A stretch of 47,594 bases of DNA, taken from assembly GCA_022566715.1 (NCBI GenBank), contig JADFIH010000007.1, forward strand, positions 1 to 47,594, written 5' to 3'. Position numbers and translations under genes: made by a program. Positions 17,045 to 24,690 of this stretch are shown piece after piece. The notes below the pieces were generated by a model. That model did not search any database, was not told the DNA's origin, and was given only the letters and a program-made list of their open reading frames with translations. This DNA comes from Pseudomonadota bacterium. GTDB lineage: Bacteria; Pseudomonadota; Alphaproteobacteria; SHVP01. Each line of letters begins with the position of its first letter. Positions within the stretch are counted from its first letter, which is position 1.

Positions 17045-18040
17045 TCAGGGGCGGGCTTCGAGGCGCAGGATACCGCCGCCAGATTGCACGACCACGTAGG
17101 CCCCGTCCGCCACCGGCACCACGGTGACGGGCCGGGACAGCCCCTCGAGGAGGACCTCGCGTTCGCCGCGCACCAGGTCGAGCCGGCTCAGACGTCCCGT
17201 GCCGGGCCGAAACGCCGCGCTTGCGAGGTCGAACCGGCCCATTTCGAGCACCAGCAGCCGGCCCTTTGCATCGAATGCGATATCGACCGGCGCATCGAGC
17301 CCATCGAGTTCGAGCCGCGCGTCCGCGCCTCCGGTCTTGGGCAGCGAGACGATTCGCCCGCTCCCGGCGATGAAGGGAAAGCCTCCGAACAGGGCGACGA
17401 AAACCCGCTCGCCGCGTAGCGCGATGCCGGTCGGGACGGCGTCGAGCGCGTAGGGTTCGCCGCCCTTGAATTCCGTCGGCGACAGGAAGCTCAGATCGGT
17501 CCGCCGCCGCACCAGGTCGGGGAAGGCGAAGACCATGGACAGCGCCCCTCCGGGGGCGAGGCGCATCAGTGCGTTCTGTCCCGCGTCGGCCACGTACCAC
17601 GCATCGCCACCCCATTCGAAATCGTAGGGGTTCCAGAACCGGTTGCTGAGCGTACGTACGCCGCCGCCGGGCGTTAGTTCCAGAATGGCGTGGTCGGTGG
17701 CGATCTCCGCGCGGCCGGCATCTTGCCAGCCCTGCGACACGAACACCCGCCCGCCGCGCAGGCGGACCTTGTAGGGCCCCGTCCTTTCGCCGAGAACGTC
17801 GCGGCCGACCGGCAGGCCGGAATGGAGGATTTCGATCCCGCCGTCCGCGCCGGCGCGCACGATACGGCCCGTCGCGAGATCGCTCAGCACGAGGCCGGAG
17901 CCGTCGCGCGCCGCGCCGGACGGAGAGTCGAGGCCGTAGGGCAGGGGCTCGACGCGCCACCCGGGGGCGGCCCTCGGCTCGGCGCGCGCCGGTGCGTGAA
18001 GGAGGGCCGCGACCGCGAAAAGCGTTAGGAGGAGACGCAT
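17045..18040 (-). CDS. Secreted ScyD/ScyE-type beta-propeller protein
   Basis: A 331-residue exported protein. The signal peptide MRLLLTLFAVAALLHAPARAEP is followed by repeated propeller-like blades, for example 'GWRVEPLPYGLDSPSGAARDGSGLVLSDLATGRIVR', 'NPYDFEWGGDAWYVADAGQNALMRLAPGG', 'PTGIALRGERVFVALFGGFPF' and 'DAPVDIAFDAKGRLLVLEMGRFD'. This layout recalls ScyD/ScyE-like proteins; assignment is from pattern memory only. It overlaps the end of the FGE-fold gene by 16 bp and is the last gene of the CUT1 transporter operon, so it is probably a periplasmic accessory. It is not obviously an SMP-30 lactonase, and no catalytic residues could be assigned. Confidence 0.75.
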   Translation of the reverse strand: MRLLLTLFAVAALLHAPARAEPRAAPGWRVEPLPYGLDSPSGAARDGSGLVLSDLATGRIVRAGADGGIEILHSGLPVGRDVLGERTGPYKVRLRGGRVFVSQGWQDAGRAEIATDHAILELTPGGGVRTLSNRFWNPYDFEWGGDAWYVADAGQNALMRLAPGGALSMVFAFPDLVRRRTDLSFLSPTEFKGGEPYALDAVPTGIALRGERVFVALFGGFPFIAGSGRIVSLPKTGGADARLELDGLDAPVDIAFDAKGRLLVLEMGRFDLASAAFRPGTGRLSRLDLVRGEREVLLEGLSRPVTVVPVADGAYVVVQSGGGILRLEARP

Positions 18041-18822
18041 CGGAAGCCGCCGTTCGCCGCAAAGCGGAAGTCGCCGCGAAAGGCCAGGCGATAGGTGGTG
18101 CGCAGGCGCCAGGTGTCACTGTTCCAGGCGCCGCCGCGTAGCACGCGAAATTCCGTCCTGCGGGCCGCGGGCTCCGCGTCATGGGGGTTGAACCATCCGT
18201 CGACCCACTCCCAAACGTTGCCGGTGAGATCGGCAACCCCTTCCGGCGTCTCGCCGAGCGGGAACGACCCGACCGGCGCCGTGCCGGAAAATCCGTCCGA
18301 GGGGTCCGGGCCGCAACAGTCCTCGGCGCCGCGATTGGCGTGCGCCGGTGTCGGGTCTTCGTTACCCCAGGCGAAGCGCCGGGCGTCCGGGCCGCGCGCC
18401 GCCCGCTCCCACTGCCGCGGGCTCGGGAGCTTCAGTCCGTAGCGGCGGCAGAAAGCATCCGCATCGTCCCACGAGACGCCGACGACCGGATGGTCCGGCA
18501 GCCCGAGCGCCGGATGCGCGGCGTGGAACGAAGGGCGGCGCCCGGTTTCGGCGGCGAAAGCCCGATAGAGACGATTGCTGATCTCGTACTTGGTTATCGA
18601 AAATGGCGCGAGATCGGTACGCCGGGCCGGAGCCTCATTGGACTCGCCGTCGTCACTTCCAAAGACGAAGGGTCCGCCGCCAATGGCCATCAGGGGATTT
18701 TCCGGGAATGGTCCCGCGCCGTTCGCCCCGGGCGCCGCCACGGCGGCCACGGCGGCGAGGGTTGCCACGGCGAGGGCAGCGAGAAAGCGGAGGGCGTTGG
18801 GCGTGGCGGGACTCCGGATCAA
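18025..18822 (-). CDS. Exported FGE-sulfatase-fold (SUMF1-domain) protein lacking the catalytic cysteines
   Basis: A 265-residue protein with a signal-like N-terminus rich in Ala/Val (residues 10-35) and a complete SUMF1 domain: 'MAIGGGPFVFGSDDG', 'FSITKYEISNRLYRAF', 'HPVVGVSWDDADAFCRRYGLKLPSPRQWERAARG', 'GVADLTGNVWEWVDGWF', 'FRVLRGGAWNSDTWRLRTTYR' and 'GGFRC'. True formylglycine-generating enzymes carry a cysteine pair after the RGGS motif. Here that region reads NSDTWRLRTTYR without cysteine, so FGE activity is unlikely and a PvdO-like or binding role is possible. The start is TTG at 18822 in a TTGA overlap with the ATPase stop. No sulfatase gene is present in the window. Confidence 0.85.
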   Translation of the reverse strand: MIRSPATPNALRFLAALAVATLAAVAAVAAPGANGAGPFPENPLMAIGGGPFVFGSDDGESNEAPARRTDLAPFSITKYEISNRLYRAFAAETGRRPSFHAAHPALGLPDHPVVGVSWDDADAFCRRYGLKLPSPRQWERAARGPDARRFAWGNEDPTPAHANRGAEDCCGPDPSDGFSGTAPVGSFPLGETPEGVADLTGNVWEWVDGWFNPHDAEPAARRTEFRVLRGGAWNSDTWRLRTTYRLAFRGDFRFAANGGFRCVSS

Positions 18823-19874
18823 CCGCGAATGCGCTCCCCCGTCTCGGCGTCGAACAGGTACGCCTTGTCGAGATTGACGGCGACCTCGATTTCGTCGTCG
18901 ACATTGCCCGCGAAGTCCTTGTCGGTGCGAATGATGACGAAGACGTCCTGCGTCCGAACGGTAAGGAGGGTCGATTCGCCGGTGAGCTCGACCGAGTAGA
19001 GCGGTGCCCGCAAATGTCCCTCGCCGGTGCCGACGATGCGCAGATCCTCGGGCCGCACGCCCAGAACGGCGGCGCGGCGGTTGCCGCCGCCGACGCCCGG
19101 AACGGTGAAACCCTCACCCGCGAACGTTCCGTCGCGCAGCTCGCCGCGGGTCAGGTTCATGCCCGGCGACCCGATGAAACCGGCGACGAAAATATTGTCC
19201 GGATCGCCATAGATGGTTTTGGGCGGGCCCAACTGCTTGATGACGCCCTGGTCCATCACGGCGACCCGGTCGGCGAGGGTCATCGCCTCGATCTGGTCGT
19301 GTGTCACGTAAACGGTCGTCGTGGCCAGCTCGCGCTGCAAGTGCTTAAGCTCGGCCCGCATCTGTATGCGGAGCTTGGCGTCGAGATTCGACAACGGCTC
19401 GTCCATCAAAAACACGGTCGGCCGGCGGATGATCGCCCGTGCAAGCGCGACGCGCTGGCGCTGACCGCCCGAAAGCTGCCTCGGATAGCGCTCGAGAAGC
19501 TCGCCGAGCTCGACCGTGCGGGCCGCCTGTTCGATGATCTTGCGGCGTTCTTCCTTGGGGACCTTGCGGACGCGCAGCGGGTAACCGATGTTTTCGGCCA
19601 CGGTCATGTGCGGATAAAGGGCATAGTTCTGGAAGACCATGGCGACGTTGCGGTACTTGGGCAGAACGTTGTTGACCTCCACGCCGCCGATTCTCAATGT
19701 CCCTTCCGTGATCGTTTCGAGGCCCGCGATCATACGCATGGTGGTCGTCTTGCCGCAGCCCGAGGGGCCCAGTAGGACCAGGAACTCCTTGTCCAGGACT
19801 TCCAGGTTCAGGTTCGAGACGGCGGTGACTTCGCCATAGCGTTTGGTGACGTTTTCGAAGGTGATATTGGCCAT
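18819..19874 (-). CDS. CUT1 carbohydrate ABC transporter ATP-binding protein (MalK/UgpC-like)
   Basis: A cytoplasmic ATPase of 351 residues energising the sugar importer encoded upstream. It has Walker A 'GPSGCGKT' (residues 36-43), Q-loop 'VFQNYALYPHMTV', signature 'LSGGQRQR', Walker B 'VFLMDEPLSNLDAKLR' and a C-terminal regulatory domain with 'GVRPEDLRI' and 'NVDDEIEVAVNLDKAYLFDAETGERI', all typical of MalK/UgpC/MsmK. ATG at 19874 gives the usual MANITFENVTKRYG start; the track's TTG at 19883, which overlaps the permease stop as TTGA, is the alternative. The downstream FGE-fold gene overlaps by 4 bp. Confidence 0.94.
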   Translation of the reverse strand: MANITFENVTKRYGEVTAVSNLNLEVLDKEFLVLLGPSGCGKTTTMRMIAGLETITEGTLRIGGVEVNNVLPKYRNVAMVFQNYALYPHMTVAENIGYPLRVRKVPKEERRKIIEQAARTVELGELLERYPRQLSGGQRQRVALARAIIRRPTVFLMDEPLSNLDAKLRIQMRAELKHLQRELATTTVYVTHDQIEAMTLADRVAVMDQGVIKQLGPPKTIYGDPDNIFVAGFIGSPGMNLTRGELRDGTFAGEGFTVPGVGGGNRRAAVLGVRPEDLRIVGTGEGHLRAPLYSVELTGESTLLTVRTQDVFVIIRTDKDFAGNVDDEIEVAVNLDKAYLFDAETGERIRG

Positions 19875-19879
19875 GACCG

Positions 19880-20785
19880 TCAACCCTTGACCGCGCCGAA
19901 CGACAATCCGCGCACGAGGTGTTTTTGCACAATGAAGGCGAAAATGATGATCGGAATGCAGGACGCAAAGCCGGCGGCGCTGATTTCACCCCACTCGGTC
20001 TTGTATTGAGTGATGCGTCCCGCGATGCCGATCGGCAAGGTGTTCGAGGTTTGCGTCTCGGTGATGATGAGCGCGAACAGGAACTCGTTCCACGACAGAA
20101 TCAGGGTGAAAATCGCGGTCGCCGCCAGACCGGGCCGGGCCAGCGGGATCAGCACCCGGATGAAGGCGCCAAGCCGCGTATCGCCATCGACCATCGCCGA
20201 TTCTTCGAGCTCCCTCGGCAACTCCTGAAAGTAGCCTTTCATCATCCAGATCACGAACGGGAGGTTGAACCCGGTGTAGGCGATCACCAACGCGGTCTTG
20301 GTGTTGAGCAGGTTGACGAACGCGAAAAACAGGAAAAGCGGGATGATCGTCACGATCGGCGGCATCATGCGCGTCGAAAGGATCCAGAATGAAACATGGT
20401 ATTTCGCGCGCCCCGGATAGTCGAACCGGGCCAATGCAAACCCCGCCATCGTTCCAAAGACCAACGCCAGGATGGTCGTTCCCACGGCGACGACGAGGCT
20501 GTTGAACATGAACCTCAGGAACGGCCGTTCAACGAAGGTCTGGACGTAGTTGTACAGGGTCGGCGCATCGAGGAGCCAGATCGCCGGAGTCGCGAACATG
20601 TCCAAGCGCGTCTTGAACGAGTTCAAGAACAGCCAGTAAACCGGGAACAGCGTATAGAACAGCGCGAAGCCAATCACCGCGAACACGAGCCACTTCTTGA
20701 TCCGCTGGCGCGTCGGGTTGAACTCTTTTATTTTTCCCAGGGGGGCCAGGGGGTCCAGGGGCGTGGCGGGCGTTGTGTCGGTCAT
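19880..20785 (-). CDS. CUT1 carbohydrate ABC transporter permease (MalG-like)
   Basis: A 301-residue inner-membrane permease with about six membrane segments. It carries the EAA-type loop 'YFQELPRELEESAMVDGDTRLGAFIRVLIPLARPGLAATAIF', typical for MalG/LacG-like subunits that contact the ATPase. The N-terminus is cytoplasmic and Pro/Thr-rich. Its ATG overlaps the stop of the MalF-like permease as ATGA, and the ATPase follows within a few bases. It forms the translocation pore with the MalF-like protein. Confidence 0.93.
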   Translation of the reverse strand: MTDTTPATPLDPLAPLGKIKEFNPTRQRIKKWLVFAVIGFALFYTLFPVYWLFLNSFKTRLDMFATPAIWLLDAPTLYNYVQTFVERPFLRFMFNSLVVAVGTTILALVFGTMAGFALARFDYPGRAKYHVSFWILSTRMMPPIVTIIPLFLFFAFVNLLNTKTALVIAYTGFNLPFVIWMMKGYFQELPRELEESAMVDGDTRLGAFIRVLIPLARPGLAATAIFTLILSWNEFLFALIITETQTSNTLPIGIAGRITQYKTEWGEISAAGFASCIPIIIFAFIVQKHLVRGLSFGAVKG

Positions 20786-21726
20786 GCCTTGCTGTCATCC
20801 ATTTGCATGCGTCTGATGAACCAAGTGGAAAGCACAATCGTGCTGAAGAGGACGAAGAGCGACATGGCCGCCGCGTAGCCGATGTCCTGGAAGCGAAGGG
20901 CGACGCGGAAAATATAAAGGCTCAAGGTCTCGGTCACGCTCGCCGGGCCGCCGCGCGTCAGAATGAACACCTGATCGAAAAGCCTGAGCGCGTCCATCAG
21001 GCGCAACAGCAGCGCGATCGTCACCACGGGGCGCAGGAACGGCCACGTGAGGTCGCGGAACTTCTGCCAGGCGCTGGCGCCATCGAGATCGGCGGCCTCG
21101 TACGGTTCCTCGGGGAGGCTGGCGATGCCGGCCAGCATCATGAGAAAGATGAACGGTGTCCATTCCCAGATGTCGACGAAGATGATCGCCCACATGGCGC
21201 TGTCGGCGCCCGACGTCCACACGCCGGTCGGCAGGCCGAGGCGGAACAGAAAATCGTTGAGGACGCCGAACTGCGGTTGGTAGATCAGCTTCCAGGTGAT
21301 CGCCACCGCGACCGGCGGCAGCATCATCGGCAGCATCAGGATCGTTTTGATGAAGTTGAGCCGGCGGATGTATTTGTCGACCAACAACGCAAACGAAAGG
21401 CCAAGAACGAACTCGATCCCAACCGCGGCGCCGGTAAAAAAGAGAGTGTTACCGAGCGCGTTGTGAAATTTCTCGTCGGTCAGAAGGCGGGCAAAGTTGC
21501 CGAGCCCGACCCACTCGTTGGGCACGTCCACGGCCGGGTTGAACTTCTGAAAGGACAGCGTGAACATGTAAAAGGTGGGGAACAGAGTGAGCGCCGCCAG
21601 AATCAGCACGGCCGGAGCCAGCATGATGTAACGCAGGTGGGTTTCCACCCAACGTTCCAGCCTCTCGCCGATAAACGAGGGCGCCGGCGTGTCCCCCACC
21701 GTCGCTGTGCTGGCGCTGTCGTCCAT
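20782..21726 (-). CDS. CUT1 carbohydrate ABC transporter permease (MalF-like)
   Basis: A 314-residue inner-membrane permease. The first membrane helix is 'YIMLAPAVLILAALTLFPTFYMF', and the EAA loop is 'LPEEPYEAADLDGASAWQKFRDLTWPFLRPVVTIALLLRLMDALRLFD'. ATG at 21724-21726. It lies 70 bp downstream of the binding-protein gene, beyond a GC-rich hairpin, and overlaps the MalG-like gene by 4 bp. The transported sugar cannot be inferred from the permease. Confidence 0.93.
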   Translation of the reverse strand: MDDSASTATVGDTPAPSFIGERLERWVETHLRYIMLAPAVLILAALTLFPTFYMFTLSFQKFNPAVDVPNEWVGLGNFARLLTDEKFHNALGNTLFFTGAAVGIEFVLGLSFALLVDKYIRRLNFIKTILMLPMMLPPVAVAITWKLIYQPQFGVLNDFLFRLGLPTGVWTSGADSAMWAIIFVDIWEWTPFIFLMMLAGIASLPEEPYEAADLDGASAWQKFRDLTWPFLRPVVTIALLLRLMDALRLFDQVFILTRGGPASVTETLSLYIFRVALRFQDIGYAAAMSLFVLFSTIVLSTWFIRRMQMDDSKA

Positions 21727-21757
21727 GCCTCGGGCTCGACCGCTCTGCAGCGCGCGC

Positions 21758-21785
21758 AGGGCGGCCCGGAGACCCGGACCGCCCT
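21758..21785 (-). terminator. Stem-loop between CUT1 binding-protein and permease genes
   Basis: The outer arms AGGGCGG/CCGCCCT and inner arms CCGG/CCGG around a 4-nt loop form a GC-rich hairpin just after the binding-protein stop. There is no T-tract, so RNA stabilisation or attenuation is more likely than full termination. Confidence 0.5.
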
Positions 21786-21796
21786 TTACGAACCAA

Positions 21797-23050
21797 CTAC
21801 CGTGCGATGATCGCCTCGATCGCCTTCTGCGACCGGTCGAGCGCTTCTTCGGCGCTGATCCGCCCGGCGACCGCCGCCGACAACTCGCGGCCGAAGGCGT
21901 TCTCGATCTCCGGCCATTGCGGGTGGCGCGGCCTCGGTGTCGAGAAGTTGATCGCCTGCATGAGGGTCGGATAGTGCCGGTACTGCTCCTGCGAGGTCAG
22001 TTCGGTATCGGTGAAGACCGAGAACCGCACCGGCGGATTGCCGCGCAGCGCCGAGATCTTCACCTGCTCGGCGGAGGTCGCCCAGACCATGAAATCGAAG
22101 GCCTCTTGCTTATTCTTGGAATCGATGGAGATGCCCATCGTCCAATGCCCGATTTCGGAGCTGCCGGCAGACGTCCCGTCCGGCATCTTGACGTTGGCGA
22201 TCTTGCCGACGACGCGGCTCTGTGCCGGGTCCTCGAAGGTAGCGACCCAGTTCGGCCAGTTGATGGCCGAATATGCCGAGCCCTGAGCGATCGCAGTGCC
22301 GACTTCGTCGGCGCCGAAGCTTTCGACCCCGGGAGGCGCCACTTTGGCCAATGCGAGAAACATCTTTACGGCCTGGAGGGCCTCGGGAGTCTGCAGCGAG
22401 ACCTTGCGGTCCGCGTCAAACAGGGTGGCGCCGAAGGACCAGAAGATCGGCATGAAGTCCGCAACCACCGGATTGCCCTCGGCGGCGCGCATCGTGTAGC
22501 CGTACTTGCGGCTGCTACCGTCCCCGGTCAGCTCGGTTGACGCCGTGAGGACGTCGTCCCAGGTCCGCGGACCGTCGGGAAAGCCGACGGAGGCGTATTG
22601 CTCGGGATCGTAGAAGAAGAGCTGGGCGTTACCGACGTAGGGAAGACAAATGTAAGGCCCCGTGTTGTACGGGTTGCGGCATAACGCCACCGACTTCGAC
22701 AAGAAATCGTTGTCCGGCCCGTCGGTTCCGATGCCCTTGAAGAAGGGGCCGAGTTCCACCAGGAAGCCATTCTCGGCAAAGAAGGGAATCCACGGATCGT
22801 CCATGAGGACGATGTCGAAGACGCCGGAGCGGGTCGACGCGGCGGTCGCCGCGCGCTCGAACAGGTTGCTGTACGGCGCCTGTACGATCTCGATCTTGAC
22901 GCCCTTCAGCTTCGAGTAATCGACCGCCGCGGCCCGCAGGCCGTCGCCTTCGGAGCCGTTTGGCACGGCCACCGTCAGATCGGCAAGCGCGGTTCCGGCA
23001 AGGCCGGCGGAAAGGACTAGAGTCCCAACAAGGCTTAGTAATCGTTTCAT
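21797..23050 (-). CDS. CUT1 extracellular solute-binding protein (family 1)
   Basis: A periplasmic sugar-binding protein of 417 residues with signal peptide MKRLLSLVGTLVLSAGLAGTALA. Mature segments typical of family 1 binding proteins are 'YSNLFERAATAASTRSGVFDIVLMDDPWIPFFAENGFLVEL', 'YICLPYVGNAQLFFYDPEQYASVGF..GPRTWDDV' and 'SEIGHWTMGISIDSKNKQEAFDFMVWAT'. ATG at 23050 follows GAGAGGAGGA. It is the first gene of the CUT1 operon that continues to the MalF/MalG-like permeases, the ATPase, the FGE-fold protein and the beta-propeller. A 14-bp palindrome 39 bp upstream is a candidate operator. The ligand is unknown. Confidence 0.93.
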   Translation of the reverse strand: MKRLLSLVGTLVLSAGLAGTALADLTVAVPNGSEGDGLRAAAVDYSKLKGVKIEIVQAPYSNLFERAATAASTRSGVFDIVLMDDPWIPFFAENGFLVELGPFFKGIGTDGPDNDFLSKSVALCRNPYNTGPYICLPYVGNAQLFFYDPEQYASVGFPDGPRTWDDVLTASTELTGDGSSRKYGYTMRAAEGNPVVADFMPIFWSFGATLFDADRKVSLQTPEALQAVKMFLALAKVAPPGVESFGADEVGTAIAQGSAYSAINWPNWVATFEDPAQSRVVGKIANVKMPDGTSAGSSEIGHWTMGISIDSKNKQEAFDFMVWATSAEQVKISALRGNPPVRFSVFTDTELTSQEQYRHYPTLMQAINFSTPRPRHPQWPEIENAFGRELSAAVAGRISAEEALDRSQKAIEAIIAR

Positions 23051-23088
23051 TGCGTCCTCCTCTCAACGTTTGATGCCACCATCCCTTT

Positions 23089-23102
23089 CGCTTTCGAAAG
23101 CG
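23089..23102. promoter_or_regulatory. Perfect 14-bp palindrome, candidate operator of the CUT1 operon
   Basis: CGCTTTCGAAAGCG is a perfect palindrome 38 bp upstream of the binding-protein ATG. Its size and symmetry fit LacI-family operators that control sugar ABC operons. No LacI-type gene is in the window, so regulation is inferred from position only. Confidence 0.5.
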
Positions 23103-23166
23103 TGGTGAGCCAAGTTGTTTTGTTTTTTTTGTTTTGATTTGCAGTCAATCTAGCAAAAGCGAGTCG

Positions 23167-23316
23167 AGGACGCCACAATCATCGTTTCACGGATAGTTTG
23201 GCGTCGGTCCAAGGACATTGCGGCATCGGTCCTAGGACAGTTTGGCATCGTTCCAAGGAGCCTTAAATCGTTCCAAGGATACTTAAATCGTTCCAGCGAC
23301 AATGTGGCATCCGTCC
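23167..23316. repeat. Seven degenerate ~22-bp tandem repeats
   Basis: Read on the plus strand, seven head-to-tail units of 20-22 bp follow the pattern AAGGACattttGGCATCGtTCC: 23167-23188, 23189-23210, 23211-23232, 23233-23254, 23255-23274, 23275-23294 and 23295-23316. Two units are 20 bp with 'TTAAATCG' in the middle. Multiple short end repeats of this sort occur at termini of IS21-like elements, but no transposase gene is adjacent. They may also be binding sites for a repeat-binding protein. Confidence 0.85.
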
Positions 23317-23588
23317 AAACGCCCCGGGGATATGGCGCGGGCCAGATGGATCGGACGGCCTCCCCTAGGCCATGCGGGGGATGGCATTCAAGGATGGCGT
23401 GCAGGAAATCCACGACGCGGTCCGTGTGGTTCGCCGCCAACTAAACGTTCGGTTAAACGCCCCCGACGGCGTACAAATAGGACGAGAAGCCGCCGCTTGA
23501 AAAAATTTTGGCGGGACCGAATTGGCGGGACCAGGCCGGGCGGGCGAGAAAAATTGCGCGTGGTTACGAATTCAAACGGATATCGGGC

Positions 23589-24650
23589 ATGTACGTAATA
23601 TTGTCGGCGGTTGCAAGGCGCCTCTACACCAGGATTTCGGCTCTAAGTTGGTATACCGTCCTAACAATAACGGCCTTTCATTTCGCGGTTTCCTGGGGAC
23701 TGATCGCGCTTGTCGGCGGCGAGAAAATCGCCAGCGGCGAGATTTTTTGGTACTTCTATGTCACCACGGTGACGACCGTCGGCTACGGCGACTTTTCGCC
23801 GGTTACCGAAGCGGGCCAGGGCATAACCATATTATGGATCATGCCTGGCGGCATCGCGCTTTTTACGACAATAATCGCCAAGATCGTGCAACAGGTTGCT
23901 GGTAAATGGAGAAGAAGGTTGCGTGGACTAGCAAGCTACGAGAATTTGACCGATCATATCGTCATTCTAGGGTGGCATGGCTCCCGTACCGAGCGGATGG
24001 TGGATCACATTCGCGGCGGACAAGGAGAACATGAGCGCGACATCGTGCTGTGCTCCGCTAAAGCCATCGAAAACCCAATGCCGGAACTGGTCCGCTTCGT
24101 TCGCGGCCCCGCTTTGAACACGCCGGATCTTCTGCATCGCGCCGCGGTGGCGAACGCAAAATATATCATTGCGCTCGGCCACGACGACAACGAGACCTTG
24201 GCGGCGGCCCTGGGCGCGGCGGCGGTGAACGGCGACGCCCACATCGTCGCCTATTTCGATCAGCAAAGTTTTGCCGATCTTCTCAAGGCCCATTGCCCCA
24301 ACGCGGAATGCAATGTCTCGCTCTCCATCGAAATGATGGTGCGCTCGGCCCAGGATCCGGGGTCAAGCCGGGTCCAGCGCCAACTTCTGTCGGCCTTGGA
24401 AGGACCGACCCAGTTCAGCCTCCAAGTGCCCGCGGACGCCAACCCGGTCAGCTACGGAGCCCTATTCACGGAACTGAAAACCAAACACGACGCGACCCTA
24501 TTCGGCGTCGCCGAGAGTACCCTGGGCGACGATCTTGTCTTGAACGCGCCGTCGGACCACCGGGTCGGTCCCGGCATGATCCTCTATTTCATGGCGGCCC
24601 GGCGTCTCGAACCGGAAAAAATCCGCTGGGGCGCCCTGGGCGCGCAATGA
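23589..24650 (+). CDS. Two-TM potassium channel with RCK/TrkA-N-like cytoplasmic domain
   Basis: A 353-residue membrane channel. A first helix at about residues 20-42 is followed by the pore loop with selectivity filter 'TVTTVGYGD' (GYGD at 65-68) and a second helix at 78-104. The C-terminal half begins 'TDHIVILGWHGSRTERMVDHI', a TrkA-N/RCK-like Rossmann region; the usual glycine pattern GxGxxG is altered to GWHGSR. ATG at 23589 is chosen because it lies just before the first helix; the track extension to 23508 is poorly coding. A K+ channel beside yjfKLM-type genes recurs in such clusters as I recall, suggesting ion homeostasis during membrane stress. Confidence 0.87.
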   Translation: MYVILSAVARRLYTRISALSWYTVLTITAFHFAVSWGLIALVGGEKIASGEIFWYFYVTTVTTVGYGDFSPVTEAGQGITILWIMPGGIALFTTIIAKIVQQVAGKWRRRLRGLASYENLTDHIVILGWHGSRTERMVDHIRGGQGEHERDIVLCSAKAIENPMPELVRFVRGPALNTPDLLHRAAVANAKYIIALGHDDNETLAAALGAAAVNGDAHIVAYFDQQSFADLLKAHCPNAECNVSLSIEMMVRSAQDPGSSRVQRQLLSALEGPTQFSLQVPADANPVSYGALFTELKTKHDATLFGVAESTLGDDLVLNAPSDHRVGPGMILYFMAARRLEPEKIRWGALGAQ

Positions 24651-24690
24651 GCGCGGCAACCGGGTATAATCGGATGAACGCGGAGGTAAT

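Larger units (their letters stand above)
23051..23588. promoter_or_regulatory. Long intergenic region between the CUT1 operon and the K+ channel gene
   Basis: These 538 bp hold no firmly supported gene. They contain the Shine-Dalgarno and promoter region of the CUT1 binding protein, the palindrome CGCTTTCGAAAGCG (23089-23102), a T-rich run near 23118-23138, and seven degenerate ~22-bp tandem repeats (23167-23316). A 39-codon frame (ATG 23381, stop 23498-23500, MAFKDGVQEIHDAVRVV...) is too short to support. Minus-strand frame 23150-23440 runs through the repeats and is not convincing. The channel's promoter should lie at 23320-23588. Confidence 0.6.

Noticed and set aside
17045-18040. Idea that the ScyD-like propeller is the missing xylonolactonase
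   Set aside because: It has a signal peptide, lies in a transporter operon and lacks clear SMP-30 metal-site motifs; xylonolactonases of this pathway are cytoplasmic.
18603-19775. 390-residue plus-strand ORF opposite the MalK-like ATPase
   Set aside because: Antisense shadow; the ATPase on the minus strand is complete.
23167-23316. Possible CRISPR array
   Set aside because: No spacers, degenerate units joined head to tail, no cas genes.
23150-23440. 96-residue minus ORF over the seven tandem repeats, considered as an IS transposase remnant
   Set aside because: No transposase motif could be recognised and half of it is repeat translation; kept only as a repeat feature.
23381-23500. 39-residue plus ORF (MAFKDGVQEIHDAVRVV...)
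   Set aside because: Too short, no family match from memory and a weak ribosome site; cannot be supported as a gene.
24664-24669. TATAAT as a -10 element before yjfK
   Set aside because: Perfect -10 hexamer but no recognisable -35 at proper distance; not enough to call a promoter.
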